Positions 7,661 through 15,591 of a stretch of 64,000 nucleotides of DNA are shown one piece after another; the stretch's first letter is position 1, and each line of letters begins with the position of its first letter. This DNA is from Actinomycetospora soli (lineage in GTDB: Bacteria > Actinomycetota > Actinomycetes > Mycobacteriales > Pseudonocardiaceae). Position numbers and translations under genes: made by a program. The DNA is taken from assembly GCF_021026295.1 (NCBI RefSeq), contig NZ_JAJNDA010000004.1:310001-374000 (forward strand), in the 5' to 3' direction. The notes under the pieces were generated by a model that was given only the letters and a program-made list of their open reading frames with translations, did not search any database and had not been told where the DNA came from.

Positions 7661-8794
7661 ATGGCTGCACCGTCCGTCGAGGCGATCCGCACCGCTCTGG
7701 GCGGTGTCGAGGACCCCGAGATCCACCGTCCGATCACCGAGCTCGGCATGGTCAAGGACATCCGTGTCCTCGACCACGGCAAGGTCGAGGTCGCGGTCTA
7801 CCTGACGGTCGCCGGGTGCCCGATGAAGGACACCATCACCAGCCGGGTCACGAACGCCGTGTCGGCGGTCTCCGGCGTCACCGCCGTGTCGGTCGAGCTC
7901 GACGTCATGAACGACGAGCAGCGCCGGGAACTGCGCAAGACCGTCAAGGGCGACGCCGACGAGCCGGTCATCCCGTTCGCCCAGCCCGGCTCGATGACCC
8001 GCGTGTACGCGGTCGCCTCGGGCAAGGGCGGCGTCGGCAAGTCCTCGGTGACGGTGAACCTCGCCGCGGCCATGGCCGACAAGGGCCTGAAGGTCGGCGT
8101 CGTCGACGCGGACATCTACGGCCACTCGGTGCCGCGCATGCTCGGCACGGAGGACCTGCCGACCAAGGTCGACGAGATGATCCTGCCGCCGCAGTCGCAC
8201 GGCGTGAAAGTCATCTCGATCGGCATGTTCACCCCGGGCAACACCCCGGTCGTGTGGCGTGGCCCGATGCTGCACCGCGCGCTGCAGCAGTTCCTCGCCG
8301 ACGTGTTCTGGGGCGACCTCGACGTCCTCCTGCTCGACCTCCCGCCCGGCACCGGCGACATCGCGATCTCGGTCGCGCAGCTGATCCCGAACGCCGAGCT
8401 GCTCGTCGTCACCACCCCGCAGCAGGCGGCGGCCGAGGTCGCCGAGCGCGCCGGGGCCATCTCGCTGCAGACCCGGCAGCGCCTCGTGGGCGTCGTCGAG
8501 AACATGAGCTGGATGGACATGCCCGACGGGTCGCGCATGGACCTGTTCGGCTCCGGCGGCGGTCAGGTCGTGGCCGACTCGCTGACGAAGTCGATCGGCT
8601 CCGAGGTCCCGCTGCTGGGCCAGATCCCGATCGACACGCGCCTGCGCGAGGGCGGCGACGCCGGTGTGCCGCTCGTGCTCTCCGCGCCGCAGTCCGCGGC
8701 CGGCGAGGCGCTGCGCAAGGTCGCCGACCGCCTCACCGTGCGCGCCCGCGGGCTCGCCGGGATGTCGCTGAACATCTCGCCCGCCGGGCGCTGA
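7661..8794 (+). CDS. mrp: Mrp/ApbC family iron-sulfur carrier P-loop ATPase
   Basis: A 377-residue protein with an N-terminal MIP18/DUF59 domain (residues 1-~95, with GCPMKDT) fused to a MinD-like ATPase. The deviant Walker A is GKGGVGKSS near residue 121, Walker B is VLLLDLPPGTGD, and VDADIYGHS is typical of the family. Mrp proteins bind and hand over Fe-S clusters. The CxxC pair that follows the ENMS motif in ApbC is missing: the segment reads ENMSWMDMPDGSRMDL. Cluster binding, if any, must use other ligands. It is last in the plus-strand run and ends at a strong hairpin. Confidence 0.92.
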   Translation: MAAPSVEAIRTALGGVEDPEIHRPITELGMVKDIRVLDHGKVEVAVYLTVAGCPMKDTITSRVTNAVSAVSGVTAVSVELDVMNDEQRRELRKTVKGDADEPVIPFAQPGSMTRVYAVASGKGGVGKSSVTVNLAAAMADKGLKVGVVDADIYGHSVPRMLGTEDLPTKVDEMILPPQSHGVKVISIGMFTPGNTPVVWRGPMLHRALQQFLADVFWGDLDVLLLDLPPGTGDIAISVAQLIPNAELLVVTTPQQAAAEVAERAGAISLQTRQRLVGVVENMSWMDMPDGSRMDLFGSGGGQVVADSLTKSIGSEVPLLGQIPIDTRLREGGDAGVPLVLSAPQSAAGEALRKVADRLTVRARGLAGMSLNISPAGR

Positions 8795-8802
8795 GCCCGG
8801 CC

Positions 8803-8833
8803 GGACGTCAGCCGTGGCCCACGGCTGACGTCC
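8803..8833. terminator. Terminator between mrp and the toroid lipoprotein gene
   Basis: Bases 8803-8815 and 8821-8833 are perfect complements around a GGCCC loop. The sequence GTGGCCCACGGCTGACG is repeated from 8814 and again from 8844, so half of the hairpin is duplicated. The genes on either side converge, so it can serve both. Confidence 0.8.
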
Positions 8834-8866
8834 ACTGACAGCAGTGGCCCACGGCTGACGCCCGGA

Positions 8867-10321
8867 TCACCCCAGCGGCACCAGCGGCGGCTGCATGCCC
8901 GGGCTGTCGACGGGGCCCCCGGACATCCGGGCGAGGAACGCCAGGATGCCCGCCGAACCCCAGTGCCACGACGGCTCACCCAGCAGACGCGGCCGGCCGT
9001 CGGTGACGTTGGACGGCCACGTCCCGTCGGGGCGCATCGAGGCGCTCAGCCAGCGCTGCGCGCCGAGCGCCGCGTCCCGGTAGGTCGACTCGCCGGTGAC
9101 GCGGGCGAGGGTGTCGAGGTACCAGCCGGTGCCCGCCGCCCCGGAGTTGGTCGACAGGTGGCTGATCGGGCTGCCCTCGTACTCCGGCCAGGAGGTCCCG
9201 CCGTCGCGGTCCTGGGCGACCGCCAGCAGCCACCGCCCGGCCGCCTCCGCGCGCTCGCGGTGCCGCTCGTCGTCGAGGATCTGCGCGGCCTGCAGCGACA
9301 CCCACCCGATGCCGGCCGCGCCCTCCTCCATGCCTGTGGCCCGCCGCGGGTTGCCCGGGACCCCGGCCGGGTCGACCCAGATCGGCCAGGTGGTCCCGCC
9401 GCCCGCCGGGACCGCCGTGCGGTCGAGGAAGTCCAGCGCCCGCTCCGCACCGTCGCGCCACCGGGCCTCGCCGGTGGCCTGGTGGAGCCGCAGGAACGTG
9501 AAGGCCGCGCCCGCCGCCCCGGAGAGGAAGCCGGTGTTGCGGGCGGGCTGGTCGGCGCGCTCGGGCATCCCGCCGTCGGGACCCTGCTGGGAGAGCAGGT
9601 AGGCGCCGCCGCCCGCGGCGTACGCGGCGAGCCGCCGATCGCCGGTGCGGTCGGCCAGCACGCTCAGGGCGTAGACGATCCCGGCCTGCCCCTCGCCCAT
9701 GCCGTTGCGGTAGGACGGCGAGCCGTCGTCGCTCCAGGCCCACCGGCACACCGCCGGGCACGCGGGCGCGCCCGGCACGTCCTCGGCGCGCTCGACCAGC
9801 CAGGCCGTGGCGGCCCGGGCCGCGTCGCGGTAGCGCGGCTCGTCGAGCCGCTCCCCCGCCGTCCACAGCAGGTCGGCGATGCCGGCCGCGCCGTCGTCGT
9901 ACGACGAGTACGCGTACCCGGCCACGCCGTCGGGGTCGACGTAGTCGGGGAACCGGCCGGCGCCCCGCTGGGCGGCGACCAGGAAGTCGGCGGCGTCGCG
10001 CACGGTGTCGAGCGAGCGGTCCCGCACCGACCCCTCCGGGGCGCCGTCGGCCACCGCGAGCAGCCCCGCGGCGACGCCCGCGACACCCACGTCGCGGTCG
10101 ACCTGGCGGTGCGGCGCCTGGATCACGCTCGGCCAGGCGCTCCCGCCCGAGGGGCCGGACTCCGCGGTCGCGATCAGCGCGTCCAGCCCGCGGGCCACGT
10201 CCGCCGGGACGGCCGCCGCGGCGGGACTCGGGGACGGGACCGCGGTGTCCTCGCGCGCCGGGGTCGACGCGCACCCCGCGGCGAGGGCCAGGACCGCCAC
10301 CAGCAGCAGCACGCGCGTCAC
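8867..10321 (-). CDS. Lipoprotein with LanC-like alpha/alpha-toroid repeats
   Basis: A 484-residue secreted lipoprotein: signal helix VLLLVAVLALAAGC with a lipobox, then a short Pro/Ala linker. At least six repeats follow, each with a Gly-rich turn such as DDGAAGIADLLW, GEGQAGIVYALSVL, SGAAGAAFTFLRL, EEGAAGIGWVSL, NSGAAGTGWYLDTL and WGSAGILAFLARM. This periodic GxxG pattern is that of six-hairpin toroids (LanC and some glycoside hydrolases). The Cys and Cys-His zinc ligands of LanC are not present, so a lanthionine cyclase is unlikely. Its start overlaps the deacetylase stop (GTGA). It is the last gene of a polysaccharide operon, so a role in glycan trimming or binding is inferred. Confidence 0.72.
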   Translation of the reverse strand: MTRVLLLVAVLALAAGCASTPAREDTAVPSPSPAAAAVPADVARGLDALIATAESGPSGGSAWPSVIQAPHRQVDRDVGVAGVAAGLLAVADGAPEGSVRDRSLDTVRDAADFLVAAQRGAGRFPDYVDPDGVAGYAYSSYDDGAAGIADLLWTAGERLDEPRYRDAARAATAWLVERAEDVPGAPACPAVCRWAWSDDGSPSYRNGMGEGQAGIVYALSVLADRTGDRRLAAYAAGGGAYLLSQQGPDGGMPERADQPARNTGFLSGAAGAAFTFLRLHQATGEARWRDGAERALDFLDRTAVPAGGGTTWPIWVDPAGVPGNPRRATGMEEGAAGIGWVSLQAAQILDDERHRERAEAAGRWLLAVAQDRDGGTSWPEYEGSPISHLSTNSGAAGTGWYLDTLARVTGESTYRDAALGAQRWLSASMRPDGTWPSNVTDGRPRLLGEPSWHWGSAGILAFLARMSGGPVDSPGMQPPLVPLG

Positions 10322-11262
10322 GGCGCCACCACGGCCACGAGCGGCCGGGCCCGACCGGTCGGCACCACGACGCCGGGCTCCATGCCCTCGGCCCGCAGCG
10401 CGTCGATGGCCCGCGGCAGGTACTGCCACTGCGGGTCGGGACAGTTGATCGCGTCCCCGCCGTCGTGCAGCAGGATCACCGCCTGGTCCTTCGCCTCGGT
10501 CATGATCAGCCGGACGAGCCCGTCCGCGCCCGCGCACTCGAAGTCGCCGGGCAGGTTGGAGCGCCAGTCCCAACCGACGTTCCCGACGAGCCGCCGCTCG
10601 GCCAGCACGGCGTCCGCGGCCGGCGAGGACTCGCCGAACGGGTAGCGCCACATCGTCGGCCGCACGCCCAGCTCCCGGGTGAGGATCTCCTCGGACCGCA
10701 CGATCTGCTCCCGGGCGCGCTGCGGGTCGAGCTCCGGGAAGTACAGGTGCTCGTAGGAGTGCAGCCCGACGGCGTGGCCCTCCGCGAGCGCCCGGCGGGC
10801 GATGTCCGGGTGCTTCTCGACCTGGTCGCCCTGGAAGAAGAAGGTGGCCTTCGCGCCCTTCGCGCGCAGGACGTCCAGCACGAACGGCGTGCGCTCCGGG
10901 GTGGGCCCGTCGTCGAACGTGAGTCCGACGAGCGGGGTCGCCGGCGTGACGCGCGTCGGTGTCCGGGCCCGGTCGGCGGCCGTCGGCTCGTAGCGCGGCC
11001 CGACCACGCTGACCTCCTGCACGCTCGGCGGCGCCGCCGTCGCCTCGTCGGCACCCGCGAGCCACGTCGCGAACCCGGCCACGCTGCCGCCGAGCAGCAC
11101 GACGAGGATCGTGACCGTCACCAGCGTCCGCCGCCGGCGCACGTCGAAGGCGCTCTTCCCACGACGACGGGGCCCCGTCCGGGCCTCGGCCGCCAGCGCC
11201 GCGACGCCCAGCAGCGTCGTCTCCTGCGACGACGTGTCCCGCCGTCTCCTGCCGCCCTGCAC
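10318..11262 (-). CDS. Membrane-anchored polysaccharide deacetylase (NodB domain)
   Basis: A 314-residue protein. A basic N-terminal stretch precedes one signal-anchor helix (about residues 46-70), then a NodB carbohydrate-esterase family 4 domain outside the cell. Motif 1 is LTFDDGP (catalytic and metal Asp), motif 2 HSYEH supplies the zinc histidines, and WRYPFGES matches motif 3. Such enzymes remove acetyl groups from GlcNAc polymers or peptidoglycan. The GTG start is 17 bp after the small membrane gene and the stop overlaps the toroid gene. Context points to the polymer made by the upstream GT2. Confidence 0.87.
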   Translation of the reverse strand: MQGGRRRRDTSSQETTLLGVAALAAEARTGPRRRGKSAFDVRRRRTLVTVTILVVLLGGSVAGFATWLAGADEATAAPPSVQEVSVVGPRYEPTAADRARTPTRVTPATPLVGLTFDDGPTPERTPFVLDVLRAKGAKATFFFQGDQVEKHPDIARRALAEGHAVGLHSYEHLYFPELDPQRAREQIVRSEEILTRELGVRPTMWRYPFGESSPAADAVLAERRLVGNVGWDWRSNLPGDFECAGADGLVRLIMTEAKDQAVILLHDGGDAINCPDPQWQYLPRAIDALRAEGMEPGVVVPTGRARPLVAVVAP

Positions 11263-11279
11263 CCGCCCGGTCCGCTCCC

Positions 11280-11456
11280 TCAGCGGAAGTTCCGGGCGCC
11301 GCGGCGCGCGATGCGGACGAGCAGCATGAGCGTGAACGCCACCGTGACCCCGGTGAGGATCACCGCGATCGCGCTGACGCCCTGGGTCGCCGCCAGGGCC
11401 ATCCCGGTGGCGCCGCCGGTGACGCCGCTCGTCAGGTACAGGGACTCGCCGTACAT
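11280..11456 (-). CDS. 58-residue membrane protein in the polysaccharide operon
   Basis: The product begins MYGESLYLTSGVTGG, continues with one or two Ala/Val/Ile-rich helices (AIAVILTGVTVAFTLMLLV), and ends with the positive tail RIARRGARNFR, which places the C terminus inside. GAGAGG lies about 9 nt before the ATG. It lies between the GT2 gene (35 bp) and the deacetylase gene (17 bp) on the same strand. A small helper subunit of the synthase, in the manner of PgaD or IcaD, would fit, but no sequence similarity is claimed. Confidence 0.65.
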   Translation of the reverse strand: MYGESLYLTSGVTGGATGMALAATQGVSAIAVILTGVTVAFTLMLLVRIARRGARNFR

Positions 11457-11491
11457 CGTGTGCCTCTCGGTGGGGAGCGAGGGGAGGGGGC

Positions 11492-13321
11492 CTACCAGCC
11501 CTGTCGTCGGGCCAGCAGACAGCGCCACGCGGCCACGACCGCGCAGAACTCGAGGAAGAAGCCGTACAGGTCCTCGACGACCAGCACGGCCACGATCGCG
11601 ACGTCGGTCGCGGTGCGTCCGGGGAGACGCCACATCGAGGTGACCCGCTCCAGCCACATCACGCCGAGCGGGACCAGCCCGATCAGCGCGTACCGGAACG
11701 GGATGGCGTGGGTGATCATCAGGACGATCATCGTCACGAAGAGCACCCGGAAGAACACGCTCAGCACGAAGAGCCCGTACGACAGGATGTCCCGCCGCGT
11801 GGCCGGACCCCAGCCGCGCTTGAGGCACTCGTCCATGCCGCCGCGGCCCCAGCGCAGGCGCTGCACCCACAGCTCGCGGAAGCTCGTCGGCGGGTGGGTG
11901 AGCACGTGGGCGCCGCGGGCGGCGCCGACGGTCCAGCCGGCGGTCTTCAGGTCGAGGGTGAGCGCGTAGTCCTCGATGAGCGACGTGCCGTCCCAGGGAG
12001 CACCGGAGCCCGGCCGTCCCCGCGCCACCTCGTCCAGCGCCTCGCGCCGGTACATCGCGGCCGCACCGCTCGCGACGCTCACCCGCCAGCTCCGCAGCTC
12101 GCGCAGGTCGTCGTAGCGGGCGTACTCGAGCCGCTGCAGGCGCCAGGCGAGCCCGCGGCCGGGGGCGGCCCAGTAGCGGGCGCACACGCCGCCGAGGGTG
12201 GGCCGGGAGCGGAGCTCCTCGGCCATCGCCGCGGCGCAGCCGGGCCGCAGCACGGTGTCGGCGTCCATCGTGAGCACGAGGTCGGCGTCGCCCGCGGCCC
12301 GCCGCCAGCCCTCGTTGAGCGCGCCGGCCTTCTTCTCGGTGTTGCCCTCGGTCTCGATGACCGTCACGGGGTACCGGCGGGCGATCTCGACGGTGCGGTC
12401 GGTGCAGTTGTCCGCCACCACGACGATGCCGGCGATCTCCAGCCACTCCGGCGTCTCCTGCGCCAGCAGGCCCTCGACCGTGTCGGCGATCCCGTCCTCC
12501 TCGTCGTGCGCGGGGACGAGCACCACGAGGCTCGTGACCGCGGTCGAGGCTTCCCGACGACGGGTCCGGCGGCCGGTCGGGCGCTCCGCCGGAGCGGCTG
12601 CAGCGGCCGGGGCGGGCGTGGCGGCGGCCGCGGGCGCGGTGGTCGGGCGGGGCGCGGGCGTCGGCCGGGCGGGGGCCGCGGTCGTCGCCGTGGCCGGCGC
12701 CGGGGTGGCCCGCCGGGCCGGCGCAGGACGGGCGGGCGCGGTCGTCGCCGGGGTGGCGCGCGGGGCCGGCGCGGAACGGGCGGGCGCGGGCGTCGAGGGG
12801 CCGGGGGCGGCCGGTGCGAGAGCCGTCGACGCGGCCGAGGCCGGAGCGGGCGGGGCGGCGTGCGTGGCCGGCGCCGGAGCGGGCGGGGCGGCGTGCGTGG
12901 CCGGCGCCGGAGCGGGCGGGGCGGCGGCGTGCGCGGCCGTCGCGCGGGGCGCCGACGTCGGGGTGGGACGCGGCGTGGGCGTTGGCCGGGCGGCGTGCTT
13001 GGAGCGGCGCGGGCCCGGGGTCGGGCGGGCGCCTCGAGGGGCCACGGTCGGCGTCTCGTCGACGGCCGGGGCGCTGCGGACGGCCGACCCCGCGGTCACG
13101 ACGGGCAGCGGCCCGGACCCCGCCCGGGCGCCGGGGATCCGGTCCGCGAGCTCGGTGGCGCGCAGCTGCGTGGTGGGCGCCTGCTCGTCCTCGAGCTGGG
13201 CCGCGAGGAGCTGGGCGACCGTCACCCGCGGCGAATGGGCCGGACGAGAGCGCCGCATGCCACCGGTCGGAGCATCGAGCACCGTGGTCGCGGTGCGATG
13301 CCCTCCCCCAGCCTGACGCAT
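11492..13321 (-). CDS. Processive family-2 glycosyltransferase with long Pro/Ala linker
   Basis: A 609-residue polysaccharide synthase. Residues ~1-75 include a VTVAQLLAAQLEDEQ segment. Residues ~90-255 are low-complexity Pro/Ala/Thr with Arg. The GT-A domain follows: VPAHDEEDG, DNCTDRT, the DAD of TMDADT, IEDYALTLDL (acceptor base) and QRLRW, the (Q/R)xxRW mark of processive synthases. Three or four membrane helices end the protein. The ATG at 13321 has GGGAG 9 nt upstream and is preferred over an earlier GTG. The neighbours (small membrane protein, deacetylase) suggest an amino-sugar polymer such as PNAG or partly deacetylated chitin-like glycan. Confidence 0.85.
   Translation of the reverse strand: MRQAGGGHRTATTVLDAPTGGMRRSRPAHSPRVTVAQLLAAQLEDEQAPTTQLRATELADRIPGARAGSGPLPVVTAGSAVRSAPAVDETPTVAPRGARPTPGPRRSKHAARPTPTPRPTPTSAPRATAAHAAAPPAPAPATHAAPPAPAPATHAAPPAPASAASTALAPAAPGPSTPAPARSAPAPRATPATTAPARPAPARRATPAPATATTAAPARPTPAPRPTTAPAAAATPAPAAAAAPAERPTGRRTRRREASTAVTSLVVLVPAHDEEDGIADTVEGLLAQETPEWLEIAGIVVVADNCTDRTVEIARRYPVTVIETEGNTEKKAGALNEGWRRAAGDADLVLTMDADTVLRPGCAAAMAEELRSRPTLGGVCARYWAAPGRGLAWRLQRLEYARYDDLRELRSWRVSVASGAAAMYRREALDEVARGRPGSGAPWDGTSLIEDYALTLDLKTAGWTVGAARGAHVLTHPPTSFRELWVQRLRWGRGGMDECLKRGWGPATRRDILSYGLFVLSVFFRVLFVTMIVLMITHAIPFRYALIGLVPLGVMWLERVTSMWRLPGRTATDVAIVAVLVVEDLYGFFLEFCAVVAAWRCLLARRQGW
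12840..12926. repeat. 33-bp tandem repeat inside the GT2 linker
   Basis: GCCGGAGCGGGCGGGGCGGC recurs at 12840, 12873 and 12906, a 33-bp period that encodes the APPAPAPATHA unit. The surrounding ~450 bp are also repetitive. Such tracts change length by slippage without breaking the frame. Confidence 0.75.
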
Positions 13322-13677
13322 GGTGTCTCCCGACCGACTCGTCACCCCATCGGCATCGCCCGATCGATGCCGACATGTCCCATATAGTCACAGACGGTCC
13401 GAGTGTTACACCGGAATCACGGTTTGGCCACGGATGTACCGGTCGTCACGATCCAGAGGTGCACACCGGCTCAGCGGGAGCGGCCGAGCGGGCGACGCCG
13501 GGTCTCCCCCGGACGGCCGAGCACGTCCCACGAGCCCCGCGCGACCCACCCGAGGTGCACACCGGGCAGCCCGGCGGGCGCCCGGAACCCGCCCCCCGTC
13601 GTCCTCGGGGCGGGCCGGGCGACGGGCCGGGAGACGGCCCTGCGGCCGAGCCGGCCCCGACCCGCCGTCGGGACGGC
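13322..13677. other. 356-bp intergenic region upstream of the GT2 operon
   Basis: No gene is seen. It holds an AT-richer patch at about 13375-13440 with a candidate GT2 promoter, a direct repeat GAGGTGCACACCGG at 13456-13469 and 13552-13565 (96 bp apart), and a dispersed palindrome copy at 13659-13673 beside the dioxygenase stop codon. Confidence 0.6.
13381..13409 (-). promoter_or_regulatory. Candidate promoter of the polysaccharide operon
   Basis: On the minus strand GTAACA (13409-13404) and TATATG (13386-13381) are separated by 17 nt, a sigma-70-like arrangement, about 60 bp before the GT2 start codon. It is the most AT-rich stretch nearby. Confidence 0.45.
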
Positions 13678-14556
13678 TCAGGCGAGGGAGAACGAGCGCC
13701 GGGAGAGGCCCCACATCATGCCGTCGATCTCCGTGCGCACCGGCGCCTCCGGGTCGGTGGCGGCGCCGAGGGTGACGAACAGCGGGACGTAGTGCTCGGC
13801 CGTCGGGTGCGCGTAGGGCATGCCCGGCGCGTCGCGGAAGCGGCGGAGTTCGTCGACGTCGCCACGGGCGAGGGCGTCGGAGACCCAGGCGTCGAAGTCG
13901 TCGGTCCAGCCCGGGACGGCGTCGCCCCGGAGCATGTCGCGGGTGAGGAAGGGCAGGCCGTGGGTCATGAAGCCGGAGCCGACCACCAGCACGCCCTCCT
14001 GGCGCAGCTCGCGCAGGCGGGCGCCGATGCGCATGAGCCGCTCGGGGTCCTCGTCGGGCATGGAGACCTGCAGCACCGGGACGTCGGCGTTCGGGTACAT
14101 CACCGACAGCGGCACCCAGGCGCCGTGGTCGAGCCCGCGGGCGGAGCGGTGGACCTGCTCGGTCCCGTCGCCGAGCAGGCCCGCGACCCGGTCGGCGAGG
14201 GTCGTCGCGTCCGGCGTCGCGTAGGTCATCGTGTAGTAGCGCGGCGCGAAGCCGCCGAAGTCGTAGACCAGCGGCGTGCCCTCCTCCGGCGCGGAGAGGG
14301 TCAGCGGCGCGGACTCCCAGTGCGCGGAGACGATGACGATCGCGCGCGGCTGCGGCATGCGGTGCGCCCAGCCGAAGAGGTCCCGCATCCAGCCGCCGTC
14401 GTCGTAGAGCGGCGGCGCGCCGTGGGAGAGGTAGATCGCCGGCATGGGACCGTCGGCGGGGGTCCAGGGCCGACGACCCGAGGCGGTGTCGCGGGCCGGG
14501 CCGATGAAGGCGTCGAAGGCGGCGCCGGGAACGGCCGTGTCGAACGGGGAACTCAT
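13678..14556 (-). CDS. DODA-type extradiol dioxygenase (LigB superfamily, YgiD-like)
   Basis: A 292-residue class III extradiol dioxygenase-fold protein. Metal and catalytic histidines are in YLSHGAPP, SAHWES, RGLDHGAW and PTAEHYVPLFV, the four family motifs. Bacterial members open catechol rings such as DOPA; others act on quinone-related compounds. The ATG at 14556 is 77 bp from the start of a divergent MarR gene, with an inverted repeat between them, so repression by that MarR is likely. A related operator half lies upstream of the quinone reductase WrbA, hinting at a catechol/quinone stress role. Confidence 0.87.
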   Translation of the reverse strand: MSSPFDTAVPGAAFDAFIGPARDTASGRRPWTPADGPMPAIYLSHGAPPLYDDGGWMRDLFGWAHRMPQPRAIVIVSAHWESAPLTLSAPEEGTPLVYDFGGFAPRYYTMTYATPDATTLADRVAGLLGDGTEQVHRSARGLDHGAWVPLSVMYPNADVPVLQVSMPDEDPERLMRIGARLRELRQEGVLVVGSGFMTHGLPFLTRDMLRGDAVPGWTDDFDAWVSDALARGDVDELRRFRDAPGMPYAHPTAEHYVPLFVTLGAATDPEAPVRTEIDGMMWGLSRRSFSLA

Positions 14557-14590
14557 GACGGACTCCTGGTGCGGGGTGGCTCGGCGCCGA

Positions 14591-14626
14591 CGCTACACGT
14601 GCACAGTTGAAGCATCAAGTGTAGCG
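14591..14626. promoter_or_regulatory. MarR-type operator between the dioxygenase and marR
   Basis: Outer arms CGCTACAC (14591-14598) and GTGTAGCG (14619-14626) enclose an inner inverted repeat, TTGAAGCATCAA (14607-14618). It sits 7 bp before the regulator's ATG and 34 bp before the dioxygenase ATG, where it would block both. Confidence 0.75.
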
Positions 14627-14633
14627 TGGTGAC

Positions 14634-15122
14634 ATGGCCGACTGGTTGACCGCCGACGAACAGCGCGCGTGGCGCCGCACCGCTGCCGTGTTCACGCTGC
14701 TGCCCGCCGCCCTGGACGCGCAACTGCAGCGCGACGCCGGCCTCACCCAGTTCTCCTACCTGGTCCTCGCGATGCTCTCCGAGACCCCGGGGCGCACGAT
14801 GCCGATGAGCGAGCTGGCGTCGATGGTCAGCTCGTCGCTCTCCCGGCTCTCGCACGTGGTGTCGCGGCTGGAGAAGCAGGGCTGGGTCGCCCGCGGGCCC
14901 TGCGCGGACAACGGCCGGGTGACGATGGCGCGGCTGACCGACGCCGGGTGGGACAAGGTGGTGGCGACGGCACCGGGGCACGCCGCGGAGGTCCGGCGGC
15001 TCGTGATCGACGCCGTCGGCCCGGACCACATCGCCGACCTCGACGAGATCGCCGGCGCCATCCTGCGCCGGGTCGACCCGGGCGGCCGGATGCGGGCCAA
15101 CCCGCTCAGCCAGGGCTGCTGA
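14634..15122 (+). CDS. MarR-family transcriptional regulator
   Basis: A 162-residue winged-helix repressor. The N-terminal dimer helices (WRRTAAVFTLLPAAL), the recognition region (MPMSELASMVSSSLSRLSHV) and the wing (KQGWVARGPCADNGRV) are in their usual places, followed by TDAGWDKV and a C-terminal dimer helix. One cysteine sits in the wing (about residue 88) and one is the last residue, so redox or quinone sensing is conceivable. It is divergent from the dioxygenase gene, and its stop is 1 bp from the convergent tatB stop. Confidence 0.88.
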   Translation: MADWLTADEQRAWRRTAAVFTLLPAALDAQLQRDAGLTQFSYLVLAMLSETPGRTMPMSELASMVSSSLSRLSHVVSRLEKQGWVARGPCADNGRVTMARLTDAGWDKVVATAPGHAAEVRRLVIDAVGPDHIADLDEIAGAILRRVDPGGRMRANPLSQGC

Positions 15123-15123
15123 C

Positions 15124-15576
15124 CTACGTCGCGTCGGGGTCGAACGGGGCCGCCTCGCCCGGGGCGAGCGGCTTCGCCCGGTCCGACTGTCCCTTGACGA
15201 CGCCGCCCGCACCCGCGGCGGGGAGGCCGTGCGCCGCCCCGTTCGTGCCGTTCACGGGGACCGGGGCCGCGTCGGCCGGCGTCGCGGCGCCGGTCCAGGT
15301 GCCGTCCTGCACCGGGTCGAGCAGCGAGCGCCGCACGGCCGCGCGCGGGTCCAGGTTCCGGATCTCCCGCAGGTCCTCGAGCGGCTTGCGGAACTCGTCG
15401 AACTCCGGCCCGATCTCGTTGCGCAGCTGGTCGCGGGCGCCCGCGGCGTACTCGCGGACGGTGCGCATGGTGTCGGCCACCCAGCGGATGGCGCCGGGCA
15501 GCCGCTCCGGCCCGAGCACGAACAGCCCGATCAGCGCGAGGACGAGGATCTCGCCCCACCCGACGCTCTCGAACAC
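15124..15576 (-). CDS. tatB: Sec-independent translocase protein TatB
   Basis: A 150-residue Tat component. The N-terminal transmembrane helix begins MFESVGWGEILVLALIGLFV with the conserved Glu, then the LGPERLP hinge and an amphipathic helix (IRWVADTMRTVREYA). The C-terminal third is Pro/Ala-rich and variable. TatB with TatC binds twin-arginine signal peptides. It lies 15 bp after htrA in the sigE-rseA-htrA-tatB order seen in mycobacteria. A Tat-like SRRR signal in the beta-lactamase of this window could be a client. Confidence 0.92.
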   Translation of the reverse strand: MFESVGWGEILVLALIGLFVLGPERLPGAIRWVADTMRTVREYAAGARDQLRNEIGPEFDEFRKPLEDLREIRNLDPRAAVRRSLLDPVQDGTWTGAATPADAAPVPVNGTNGAAHGLPAAGAGGVVKGQSDRAKPLAPGEAAPFDPDAT

Positions 15577-15591
15577 CCGACCCTCCCGGTC

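Noticed and set aside
8867-10321. Lanthipeptide cyclase LanC
   Set aside because: The toroid repeats fit, but the Cys and Cys-His zinc ligands are missing, the protein is a secreted lipoprotein, and no precursor peptide gene is near.
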